From positions 1 through 42,210 of the forward strand of contig JANBQC010000207.1 of the NCBI GenBank assembly GCA_027576995.1: 42,210 bases of DNA, written 5' to 3'. The first letter of the stretch is position 1. Every line of letters starts with the position of its first letter. The stretch comes from Dimargaris cristalligena (Eukaryota; Kickxellomycota; Dimargaritomycetes; Dimargaritales; Dimargaritaceae). Positions 22,085 to 31,598 of this stretch are shown here, piece by piece. The notes under the pieces are model-generated. The model did no database searches. It was not told the origin of the DNA and saw only the letters and a program-made list of their open reading frames with translations. Made by a program: the position numbers and the translations under genes.

Positions 22085-22708
22085 CTAGAATCTAAGATAA
22101 CTACTTGGAATGTGTAATGGGATTTGATCTATTGAAATGCCTGTTTTACGATCCTCGAGCGGGGAGTCCTTTTCAAAACAGATATAGCGGTGTCCTGTTC
22201 ACGAGTTTCCTTAACTTTGCATATTTGAAATCTCCCTAAAATAGTGGTTTTTATAAATATTCTGCTCGAAAAAGCGCCACTATATGCCCCCGTTAATTAA
22301 ATATTTCGACCGGTACATTGCTACAATATCCCACCCCTTTTGTGTATTCTAATCCGGTCAATGGCCCTAACATTATCAGCAAGGTGACTCCCCCATGGAC
22401 GCCGGTAGGTTCTGAAAAGGGGCCCACTTATCCCAACAATATCCCTAAAACTTAGCGCTGTAAAGTCGAACCCCAGCGATAATAAATAGCCTTAGGAAGT
22501 CGACCCGTACGCACACCGATATAGTGTTATAGTGGTTAACTGTCACGAAAAATCAACTATAGAATGCAAATACACATGTATAAATAACTAAAATAATTTA
22601 TATGTATAGGATTTTAAGAAGCGACCCCCACAATGTTAATACAGCATAGATGCTGGTGCATTGAGTGTTTTGCAGGGGGTTTAAACTGATACCAGAGTAA
22701 GGTTAAGG
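22085..22708. other. Spacer between convergent genes
   Basis: Short AT-rich gap between the plus-strand zinc-finger locus and the minus-strand PDRG1 gene. It should contain both 3' untranslated regions. No gene is supported. Confidence 0.5.
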
Positions 22709-23869
22709 TTAGCGATTGGAAGGTTCCCCAATATTGTACAATTCCTGGGAAGATATCGGTTTAAGGTTGTACCCTGACAAGAAAGTGCCCTGCTTGCGAT
22801 TTCGAGATTCAGCAGCATCGAGCTTTTCAAGTTTCTGGGTATTTTCGCGAATACGATCTCGGATTTCACTAATTTCAGCATCAATCTTCTTTTGATCTAT
22901 AGATGTTTATAATTGTAGAATGTAAAGGCGACATGATACGATTCTGAATTAACCAAAGTAGTATGGTGGTGAGTGGAGATTCATCAGTAAGATTATTCAA
23001 TGAATTTGCGATCATACGGGTGGTTGGGAAGAGAATACCCTCACGCATACCATCGTTAAACAAACTTAACTCAATACGGGTGACTCTATCCGGCAATTAA
23101 AGAGAGGTTGAGAAAACTATACGGCATTTCTACCGGGGTATTTAAACTTACCTTCCTGAATCAGTTCTTGAGCGGTTGGGTGGGGTAATTTGATGAATAT
23201 GTCACCAAGGCTCATCCACGACTTGGTCTCTATAGAAAAGTATATAATTGGAGGGGGCAGCTCATTAGATTTCGAATTGGGTCTACATTGGAGATCTTTA
23301 ATGGGGGTGAAGGCTGCGAAGTATTCTCGGGTCTCCTGGAGCCCATTATTAGATATTTATATAGCGACATACCTTTGGCACCGCCCTTTTGGATGGACCG
23401 AAGGGCCTCCCGGTTGGAGTTACGCCGCCGGTCGTAATCAATGGACTGGTAGAATCGAATTAATTAGGGAGTAATATAAAATTAAATGAATTAAAAATCA
23501 GGAGACGATTCAGTTTAACCGTATAGGTCGGGGTATAGTAGAGTCCGCGAAGAAATCGAGGGAATGCGGAGTTCAGACGTAAGTGGACGTATTGTGCAGG
23601 TGACTGATTTACTTACCAGCTGCCGGTCAATGAGGATCGATTCCCCAATAAGTTCCTTTTCAGTTTGCTCTGTTGAGGTTAATGGGAGTTACAGGTATGT
23701 TTTTTGGTACACATTGTAAGTTGTGTCCTCGTTTCCATTGGGTTGAGTGGCTTTTGTATACAATGGCTGAATCCGGAACCACGGTCGTTTGACTGGCTAC
23801 ATTCAACGAGGATGTATCCAACTCACGGCCATCAATGAACGCCTAGAACCTACCGTCAATAAAGTCCAT
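22709..23869 (-). CDS. PDRG1: PDRG1 prefoldin-like subunit, five exons
   Basis: Homologue of p53 and DNA-damage-regulated protein 1, a small beta-type prefoldin-like coiled-coil protein of the R2TP/prefoldin-like (PAQosome) co-chaperone that helps assemble RNA polymerases and PIKK complexes (family knowledge). Exons in reading order are 23869-23854 (16 bases), 23669-23617, 23445-23373, 23229-23152 and 22896-22709. The introns are 184, 171, 143 and 255 bases, with donors GTAGGT, GTAAGT, GTATGT, GTAAGT and acceptors ACAG, CCAG, ATAG, ATAG. All phases join, giving 135 residues, the family's length. Diagnostic blocks are DRRRNSNREALRSIQK (animal form TKRNQNREGLRALQK), LGDIFIKLPHPTAQELI (animal form FGNMFIKMPHPETKEMI), then DQKKIDAEISEIRDRI and the C-terminal SGYNLKPISSQEL. 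No exon is long enough to stand out as an ORF. The open frame 22881-23096 lies inside the last intron and is not coding. Confidence 0.92.
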
Positions 23870-25516
23870 GCTGAGTGGGGGATTGGAGGGTTGGCGAATT
23901 CCAAAATGGGCCGTTAGTCGAAGATTGGTCAAGTGAGAAAGCGTGGCGAAAGTTAAAATTTTGAAGGGAAAAAAATAAATGGGTGAGTGCTTCCAAATGG
24001 CCTGTAAGGAATTTACATCCTAAGGTTCTACTTTTGTGAGTGAGATGGCCCTTATTGGTGGCTTAGCGGTTATGTGCTGCATTAGTAAAAGTGTGCGCAG
24101 CATTCCCACCAGACTACTCCAATCAATTCAATTTATTCAAAAAAGGGCTGGCTTGTCAAGTTCGTTGAAGTCTTGGCTGTATCGTGGCATCGTGTACCAC
24201 GGAGTCAGCCGGGATTTGGCCCTTTTCAAGATAGTAGCCAATAGTATGTCCGAAAATAGATATGGCATAATCGTGGGGGTACAGAGGGGGCGGTAGTGAG
24301 CACCATGTAAATCGTTTAGGCGGATAATGTCCAGTGAATATAAGCCTTCATGGCGTGAATATCAACATAATATTCAAATGGAATCGGATCTGCGAGTGGA
24401 AGTCAGCGATTTTAGGTGGGCTGGGCATTGGTGAGTTGTATGCGGGATAGCGATAATAACCATTTCGCAGGGGCTAATCTATGTATAAACAATGGTGGAT
24501 AGGCTCATGCGACTTCCAAGTGGTCAAAATGCTCCCCAGGGCCAACACCGCGGACCTGTTGCGGCACTCCCGTAACAGGTGGCGCGCTACAGTGGGTAAG
24601 ATGTAAAGGTCCGCCTATCTCCACCATTAATATACATTTCGAAAGGGATAGCAAATCACCCTTCCAAAGGCGTTCCTTCTTTATTTCTGGTGACCACCCT
24701 GGGGAGTCATTTGATCTACAAATAATTGAAGGTGGCTTTAAATATATTTATCCATTTCGGCGACCCTACGGATGCCAATGAACAGGACATACTATGAACC
24801 GTGCCCTCACTATATGAGTCTTATAGTTGATTGATGGGACCTACTTGAACACATAATTCTGGCCATATCTATCTAATACATACATATTTAGAGACCGAAT
24901 AGGTTTTACATCAATGTGTAGGGGGGGATTCATTTTGGGAAGGTTGTCCCCGGTGCGCGTCGGCATGATGTGTGTGAACGAGAAATTAATTTATAATACA
25001 AACATGGTGGACAAATCCGTCAGTCTGTGACAAGGTATCGGTTCAGCTAGCCGTCTGACCGGCAGTTTCAAACTTCGGCACCATCTGCCAAATCGAGTCG
25101 CTTCCCATGATTTTCCACAGGGGGAGTGTTCGGGGTAAACTGGCTTTAGTGTAGCTCCGTGTAAATCCTCTAGGGATTAGACATACTATACACTAACAGC
25201 CGAATGTGGATGGGCGATTGGCCACTACATCAACAGTGTTGGGGTGATGTTAGACCTACAGCATAGTCATTCGCCTAAACTGGAGATAATATTTGGGATA
25301 AAGCCCCCAGATGGATTCATCTACAAGTTCATGATTTTCACATATTCATGTCGACTTGGGCTGCTCGAGAATGACAGCCCTTCTATGTTGGATTCTTTGG
25401 AAGTCGGCGGGATAGGGGTTGCGATCAGCAGGATCATGGCTATTCATTAATGTCAACACTGGGCGTATGGCAGAATTCTATTGTCAGCCCATACCTCTGT
25501 TGATGCATGTCCTTAC
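23870..25516. other. Spacer with a hairpin, no supported gene
   Basis: Contains an 11-bp hairpin at 24554-24580. Frames such as 24036-24296 and 25244-25450 on the plus strand have no recognised domain, although an unrecognised split gene cannot be excluded here. Confidence 0.45.
24554..24580. repeat. Hairpin-forming inverted repeat
   Basis: ACCTGTTGCGG (24554-24564), loop CACTC, then CCGTAACAGGT (24570-24580): ten of eleven positions pair. It lies in an otherwise featureless spacer and is GC-richer than its surroundings. Confidence 0.5.
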
Positions 25517-25524
25517 TATATAAA
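25517..25524 (+). promoter_or_regulatory. TATA box of the two-finger protein gene
   Basis: TATATAAA lies 225 bases before the ATG at 25749, and a GC-rich CCCCGCCCACCCACCC block follows directly. Confidence 0.45.
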
Positions 25525-25748
25525 CCCCGCCCACCCACCCTAGCGGCAAATTGTCTTGATAAAACCCTCCCTCATAGGCTCATTGTTACACATATTCATA
25601 ATTTTTCAACCACGACGTACCGTTTTCGTAATAATAGGATATTGCGTTACTAAGAACGCCGATATCCTCCGCCCTATTCTGATCATACGGCAGCTTTTCT
25701 TTCTAAGTTTAGTAATAGTCCTTAAGTGAGAAGGATTCGATTGCCGTG

Positions 25749-26096
25749 ATGCGACAGGAAGGTCACCGTATTAACCAGTGGGGGAGCCATCCTGACCAAG
25801 ATAATGGCTCGCCGGGCTGCCCGGGCGTACAAGAAAATACCAGCTACCATCAAAGCCAGCCCCTTAAAAATTTCACGCAAGAATTTACTTGTAGCCAGTG
25901 TGCCCTGTCTTTTACGACCCCCGTGGAATATATGACCCATATCAATGAAAACCATATGTATATTTGCCGGTACTGTCCATCATGGTTCGTTACCCCCGAG
26001 TTGCTCACTCAACACTACACCCAGTGCCTAAGCCGCCCTCCCGATGGTGTCGCCGTAGTGCCACCGCCCCCTCCCCAACCACCCACAGAGGACTAA
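25749..26096 (+). CDS. Small two-finger C2H2/C2HC protein (115 aa)
   Basis: A short protein with two zinc-finger motifs. Finger 1 is C48-x2-C51-x12-H64-x4-H69 (starting TCSQCALSF). Finger 2 follows almost at once as C73-x2-C76-x12-H89-x3-C93 (starting CRYCPSWF), a C2HC variant. The N-terminal 45 residues are polar and probably disordered. The C-terminus is a Pro-rich tail with a run of five prolines. Two tandem fingers can bind nucleic acid or a protein partner; the target cannot be inferred. The frame is supported by the ligand spacing, a TATA element upstream and an AATAAA about 90 bases after the stop. The ATG at 25749 is the first in frame; an upstream exon is possible. Unlike the damaged array at 21.5 kb, all ligands are intact. 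Confidence 0.72.
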   Translation: MRQEGHRINQWGSHPDQDNGSPGCPGVQENTSYHQSQPLKNFTQEFTCSQCALSFTTPVEYMTHINENHMYICRYCPSWFVTPELLTQHYTQCLSRPPDGVAVVPPPPPQPPTED

Positions 26097-26184
26097 GGAA
26101 GCAAGCCCGGTTAACCTGCGGGTTGTTGATTTTCTTCATATCGGTGGGCAAATCTCTATGCATCGATAGATGTCGTTCTTCCCT

Positions 26185-26190
26185 AATAAA
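26185..26190 (+). terminator. Poly(A) signal of the two-finger protein gene
   Basis: Canonical AATAAA 89 bases after the stop codon at 26096. Confidence 0.5.
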
Positions 26191-26654
26191 ACCCTGCGAT
26201 ATACTATTAGTTCTAACGTTAGGAGTGGTTCGTGTAAGCCAAGCTAGGAATAGTGGTATGGCTTTGCTTGATAAGGTACACTGAGTATCATAAATTTCGC
26301 CCTGTAATGGATAAATCTCAATGGTATAGGCCTTCGCGACGGTGGGCCAATTCCTAGTGCTATGGACAAAGGGAGGACTGACCAAGGCTGCGGCATGTCG
26401 ACCTACTTTGTGAATGCCAGGCCATACCTTTCACTGTGGGAAGGAGGGGAGAACATGAGCGTGCTGAAATTGGAAGGGTGGGCGCTCTCTGACTAGAATG
26501 CGTCAAATTAACATCACCGCCAGCGTTTAGACTTACCCCAGTAGGTTCTGGGTTCAACATACACACACGTTTTTTCTTCTCAACCTCCCACTTCAGTTAC
26601 TTTTACCCACATCCCCCAGTTTGCCCAATCATTCTACCCTCCTCCGTCAGCCGC
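26191..26654. other. Spacer, probable promoter of the WD40 gene
   Basis: No supported gene. The final 80 bases before the ATG at 26655 are rich in C and T, a common fungal leader composition. A minus-strand start at 26560 followed by GTAAGT could begin a divergent split gene, but the downstream exons are not convincing. Confidence 0.45.
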
Positions 26655-28568
26655 ATGGACAATCGGGAGCCCAGCTATGCCGCCCCTTTCGGTAACGACC
26701 GAGACCAGGTCAATCGGTTACTGAAGGAAGTTAAAGCCCTGAAGCAGAAAGTCGAATCCCTCGAGGAGGAGAACCGCGTTCTCAAAAAGTCCATTTACGA
26801 ACTCAGTGTTAGCTATTCGAAATCCGTATGGTATGGCAGTCCAGCTGCTCCATCGGACCATTCCTCGCCCCATCAACCACCCCCCTACGAGCTCCATTTC
26901 GATACGTCGGCCTCTAACTCACACCTGTCCCTTGCGGACGGGCCGGTCCGTCAGCCTGAATCCTTTGGAGTGGGTCAATCCTCCACCGGAGAAACGACAG
27001 CCCCCTCTCTTCTCAGCCACAAACCCACATCGAGTACGACGAACCAGCGGGCCCCTGGGTCATCTCCCCCGACCCTCGTTGTCGCCGGGGGGAACCCAGA
27101 CTCCACGGATAATTATGTGCCCGGCAAGCGCCCGAGTGTAACAGATGGGCTCGGCGACGGTCAACGACGAAACAATAATAATATCGGCTCCCGAGTGGGC
27201 TGGACTACAGGATCCTCCACCAAGTGGAATAGTTGTACATACACTAGCAAGATTGAACTCAAGGTAAATTGGATGTTCGGCGTTCAAGCATACCCATCAT
27301 CACTTCTTTCCAATGCACTGTCACTTTTCCGGGCCAGACTAGTACTATAGTCTGTGATACGCCACGTCATCTCATTTTAGCGAAATGCCTAGAGTTGGCT
27401 AATCTGACTTCACCATCGTTTCCTCGATTTTAATTATGCATTGTCATCATGACAGGGCCATACGGGTGCAGTTTATACGGCCAAGTTTTCCAATGACGGC
27501 CTTTGGCTTGCTTCCGGGTCATTTGATAATTCGGTTCGGCTATGGGATTTCCGGACCCACCAAGAACAGTCGGTTCTACTGCACCACATCCTGAACGTTT
27601 CCAGCCTAGCCTGGTCAGCCGATAGCCAATCCCTACTTTCCGGTTCCTACGACAAAACCTGCCACATTAGTTCGATTAGCCGCGAACAGAGTGTCTATTC
27701 GATGCCTTGTGGAGGTTTTGTATTGGATGTCGGCTTTCACCCCACGGACCCATCCCTTTTCTTTGTGGGTACTTCCCGCAACTGTTTACTCATGGGAGAC
27801 ACCCGGGCAAAGGATCCGGTTCTCAGCGTAAAACACCCTGGCATGGTCAACTGCCTTCACGTCGACGGAAGCAGCGGGGGTTCGGCGCCTGGGACCCAGG
27901 TGTGGACCGGTGATTCTACAGGGGTGCTTCAACTGTGGGACCTTCGGCAAACCAAATCCCAGCGCGTGTGTGAAACCACTTTGGGGCCCTCGGCCGCCCT
28001 TTCGTCCATTTGCCGGCCCCGCCGTTCCCATGCCGCAGTGGATGCGGACTACTTAATCACCAACGCCTACGATGATACTCTCCGGGTTTACCGCACAGCC
28101 CGACCCCCTGCCTCAAGTACCAACTCCTCGTCAAATGGCCCAACTCTCTTACAGCAGGCCAAGGGGTTCCGGAATCGCAACTGGCCCATTGGTAATGCCG
28201 CCATCGTACAGAACCGCCCGCAAATGGCAGGCGGTTTGTTCATTGATATGGACATGTCTTACGATCATGACTCTGAACGAGTTGGTTCAACGGGTCACGC
28301 CAGTGGTGGAATTGGTGGGGCCCCGAATGGTGGCAGTGGGGTGGGTGGGGGTAGTGGTTCGGCCGACTCCCGTCTATTATTGGCCACGGGAAGCGCCGAG
28401 CCCTTCGCCTATATTTATACCCTAGACCCCGAAAGCCTTGCGCTAACCGCCCAGCGCCTCGAAGGACATACCGAACGGGTGTACGACGTAGACTTCCATC
28501 CCTGGGAGCCTTTTATGTGTACTAGCTCGTCTGATTTTACCATTCGACTGTGGTCGACCAGGGAATAA
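26655..28568 (+). CDS. Coiled-coil/WD40 repeat protein, two exons
   Basis: Exons 26655-27263 and 27456-28568 flank a 192-base intron (GTAAAT...ACAG, phase 0). The product is 573 residues. Residues 15-50 form a coiled coil (RLLKEVKALKQKVESLEEEN), followed by about 130 Ser/Pro/Thr-rich disordered residues. From residue 200 comes a WD40 propeller, beginning IELKGHTGAVYTAKF right across the splice junction and including SFDNSVRLWDFR, SGSYDKTC, TGDSTGVLQLWDLR and a final GHTERVYDVDFHPW...FTIRLWS. A Gly/Ser-rich insertion (about 484-510) interrupts the propeller before the last repeat. Such proteins act as scaffolds, often in nuclear or ubiquitin-related complexes. I do not recognise the orthologue, so no symbol is given. 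The continuity of the first WD40 repeat across the junction supports the intron. Confidence 0.9.
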
Positions 28569-29954
28569 CCCAATGTCTACAATCGGAGCATTTGTTTTTC
28601 CGTCTACTAATATGGCCTTGGATTTGATGCTCTTGAGTTGGGCATAATGGTGTATTTACTGCTGATGTTTACATCCCCATATACCCTGGCATGTAATTTT
28701 GCATTTTCTGGCCCCTCATGTTTCCACAATATGCCCTGGGCTTTAGGGCGATTCCTAAAAAATCATCCCCAAATTTGTAAGAAATATGCGAATCAGCCTC
28801 TATAAATTGAAAGAATTTATTTTATTGAGAATCCTTAACAGGCTATTTGTTTTTGACCCCATTTGATGGTAACCATCATTTCTAAATTAACAACCAAGGT
28901 GCCTGCTTACTGGTAATTGATAAGTTGAATAATACCTATAAGCGGGGTTGGTAAGTGTATAGATGTTTTGGGGGTTTTCAGCCCCCCTTAGCCTTGACCA
29001 TTCCGTACTTTACAATGCAGGCTATCGAATGCCCAATACTGGATTCAAATACACATCTGGTCAAATAATTTGTCGTTGACATGCAATTAAAAGCGCCGGG
29101 TTGCCAGTACTATACGAGTTTCGGGTAGGAAGTAGTCAGGTCTTGCGCGATTTCCAGCCCACTAATTTGTTGATAGGTAACCACTGTATGAGCAACAAAG
29201 ATGCTATAAAGCGGTGAATATTTATGTAGATGCAGACATTTCTACAACGACAGTCCAGAGGTGTTTGTGCTGACCAAATTGCATCCATATAGGCCCTATT
29301 TTACCATCTGGGCTGATTGAAACCCCACAATCCACAGGAAAAATACATTCTTATTAACACATCTACATAATTGGTCCGATTGTATCGTATGGGGCAGTGG
29401 TACCACTTCATTATGGCGCTGTTTGCCCCCATTCTTATTGCCCTCTTCTGTTTCTGGAGCTTCCTTAGGTGGGGCTATAATTAGGCACTTTAATTTCCAT
29501 TCAAGACAATCAATCACCAGATTACTAGGCCTCCGGAACTACCCGTCTTAAAGGCAACTGCATCAAGAGAAAAGTTGGTTTTCATCATTATTTTTATTTT
29601 TATATGGAGGGGGGGGGGGCTTCCAGGAACCTGGCCTTTGTTCCATCAGCCCTTAAGTTCCTCCATTTGTATACTATATCATGCGGGCTTACTTCAATAC
29701 TGTATTCCAATTGGAACTAATCCGTATATTGGCTGAATCGGGGCGCGGATATAGCTCATTGAAAAGCCGGCTTGCATCTACCACCAGATAATCAGCCACA
29801 TTGCCAACATACCTTGCAATATAAAATGCCTCCCAGATTGTTGAATCAACCGACAATACCCATGGCGGAATTCTCTTCGGTTACAATGCTCACAGCTCAT
29901 TATAGTTAGGCGGTAGTACCCATATATTTAGAAACCCCTATTGACGATGACCGA
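28569..29954. other. AT-rich spacer without supported gene
   Basis: Contains an 11-base G run (29609-29619). The minus-strand frame 29296-29517 (73 codons) has a plausible composition but no domain. Confidence 0.5.
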
Positions 29955-29962
29955 TATATAAA
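29955..29962 (+). promoter_or_regulatory. TATA box of the 208-aa secreted protein gene
   Basis: TATATAAA lies 183 bases before the ATG at 30145. Confidence 0.5.
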
Positions 29963-30144
29963 TGAGCTGCGCCCTTTTGCATATCCAAAACATTACGACA
30001 TATCTCATTTTCTGCACTTGCCCGCTATTGACCCGTTTCGACCAATTTGTTCATTGGCATACTTGCTTCGTTATTTGGCAAAGCATTGCTACCACCTCTT
30101 CAGCTTTCTTCAAATACATTTGACCGCCTTCATATTCTTCAATC

Positions 30145-30771
30145 ATGCAATTTTTTGTAGTATTGTCCACCCTTTTCTGCCTGCTTGTAATCGGTTCAGT
30201 GGCCGGACTTCCCGTTGAAAACTCCTGGATAAATGACAGCAGCCCGGAAGGTGATTTGAAAAGCCAGTATTCGAATGCCCTGATCAATATATTGACAGGA
30301 TTGCAAATATTCAACAATGCCCCTTCGAATGTCGGAGTAATGAGCCCTGTCGATGAAGATGTGGGAAAGTCGGCGGATAGCTCGGTTACCGTCGCTGAAG
30401 CCCCCACTAGCCGGCGGTGGTTCTGGCAACCTACAATGACATCCGGGTCTATACAACCAGCCGCCACCACTACCGCTGGCCAGGCTCCCGAAGGTTCCTG
30501 GAGCACCGTCCCCAAAGCGAACGCACCTAATTGGGGCGACTCTTATCCTCCTTCGACCCCTAGTTCCGTGAAATCGGGTACTGTCCCCACTTCCGCTGTT
30601 CCCGAGGGCAACCGGGGTATTGTCACCCCCGCAATTACCAACGATTGTGGGGAGCTGTACCCCACAGTGGCAGCCGATTTAGTGCGTCCCATCAACATTC
30701 CCAACCCCCATTATACGATTGCCGATAGTAGCAACGCCGACGCCAATTTGCCCTACTGTGACGAGGTCTAG
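30145..30771 (+). CDS. Small secreted protein, unassigned (208 aa)
   Basis: A single-exon gene. Residues 1-20 are a signal peptide (hydrophobic core VVLSTLFCLLVIGSVA, cleavage near VAG). A short helix-prone part follows (SQYSNALINILTGLQIF, about 40-56), then a Ser/Thr/Pro-rich chain with an aromatic/basic patch SRRWFWQP (about 89-96). The C-terminal 50 residues contain the only two cysteines of the mature protein (C168 and C205), which could pair. It has a TATA box upstream and AATAAA downstream, so it looks like a complete expressed unit. The antisense frames at 30051-30515 and 30196-30456 are shadows. Size, secretion and lack of relatives fit a lineage-specific surface or effector-like protein, which is an inference. 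Confidence 0.82.
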   Translation: MQFFVVLSTLFCLLVIGSVAGLPVENSWINDSSPEGDLKSQYSNALINILTGLQIFNNAPSNVGVMSPVDEDVGKSADSSVTVAEAPTSRRWFWQPTMTSGSIQPAATTTAGQAPEGSWSTVPKANAPNWGDSYPPSTPSSVKSGTVPTSAVPEGNRGIVTPAITNDCGELYPTVAADLVRPINIPNPHYTIADSSNADANLPYCDEV

Positions 30772-30857
30772 TCATAAGTCCAGTTTGTTTATGAGATTGG
30801 TGAATATCCTCGTACGTCTGGGTGCTTAAAGAACACATTTGTATAAATATGTTATGA

Positions 30858-31046
30858 CTAAGTTCCTTTAGGATGCTGTTGCACCCTTGGTTGCTCCCTG
30901 GATGGACGATCAGGTACAATAAAACTCTTCAACCAATCCCCCGCCGGAATAGTACATGCGTTTCCATCCGATTCATAGAAAACTCCACCATAATGTAGCA
31001 CATGGGGATTGTTGGTGAATAGAATAGTGTTTTGATTTTGTTGACC
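30858..31046 (-). CDS. Possible terminal exon of an unrecognised split gene
   Basis: Reading leftward, an acceptor TTTCAATCAG (ending at 31047) opens a 62-codon frame with a protein-like composition that ends at TAG 30858-30860 (for example LHYGGVFYESDGNACTIPAG and GDWLKSFIVPDRPSR). In the adjacent 31149-31430 stretch another open segment (TSDSVADQIRERKASVALGF) could be an earlier exon, bounded by ACGATAG and a GTGGCT donor, but the phases of the two pieces do not join simply. No ATG-initiated ORF exists, there is no known domain, and it is squeezed between the secreted-protein gene and NDC1. It may be real, decayed or chance. Confidence 0.3.
   Translation of the reverse strand, partial: GQQNQNTILFTNNPHVLHYGGVFYESDGNACTIPAGDWLKSFIVPDRPSREQPRVQQHPKGT
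30918..30923 (+). terminator. Poly(A) signal of the 208-aa secreted protein gene
   Basis: Canonical AATAAA 146 bases after the stop codon at 30771. It would lie inside the possible minus-strand exon, which weakens that exon. Confidence 0.45.
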
Positions 31047-31598
31047 CTGATTGAAAGAAAAGGGTTATTCTAACCAAAGGCTTAGTAGGACGGGTGTATT
31101 GGATATGGAGAGTGGACCAATTTCAATCAACCCTGTGATGTCCCGCCTCTAAAATGCTGCAAATGGCCTGTCACATCGATTCTTTAAATAGAGCCAGATG
31201 TGACAAGGTAATAGGATATATAGCCACCTATTTCGTAAATAAAAGGGGTTTCCGGAGCTATCGGGGTTGGAAAACCCCAGAGCAACACTCGCTTTCCGCT
31301 CCCGAATCTGGTCAGCCACCGAGTCTGAGGTTGGCAGGTCCAGCCCATTAATTATAGATTCAGTGAACATCAGCTGCAGCTTGCCACACACTGCCAGCTG
31401 GCACTGATAAACAACCGCCTATCGTAGAAGAAGTTTTCGTGAATATTTTTCTTGGGCTTAGTTGATTTCGACTGTCTTCTCCTCCTCCTTCCTGACCCTA
31501 GTAAAGGCGGCGCATTCCCACATTCCGCTCTTGCACACATTAGTCCACTTTTGTTTATTTTCTTTTTACATTCCTTACTCTATTTCTATAGTCCCACC

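Noticed and set aside
22881..23096. Open frame on the minus strand suggesting an unknown 71-residue protein
   Set aside because: It lies inside the last PDRG1 intron. Joining the flanking exons directly gives the conserved HPTAQELIQEDQKKIDAEI stretch with exact phase.
26005..26566. Possible divergent split gene starting at 26560 with a GTAAGT donor
   Set aside because: The candidate exons give no recognisable protein, would run into the 3' end of the two-finger gene, and depend on several arbitrary splice choices.
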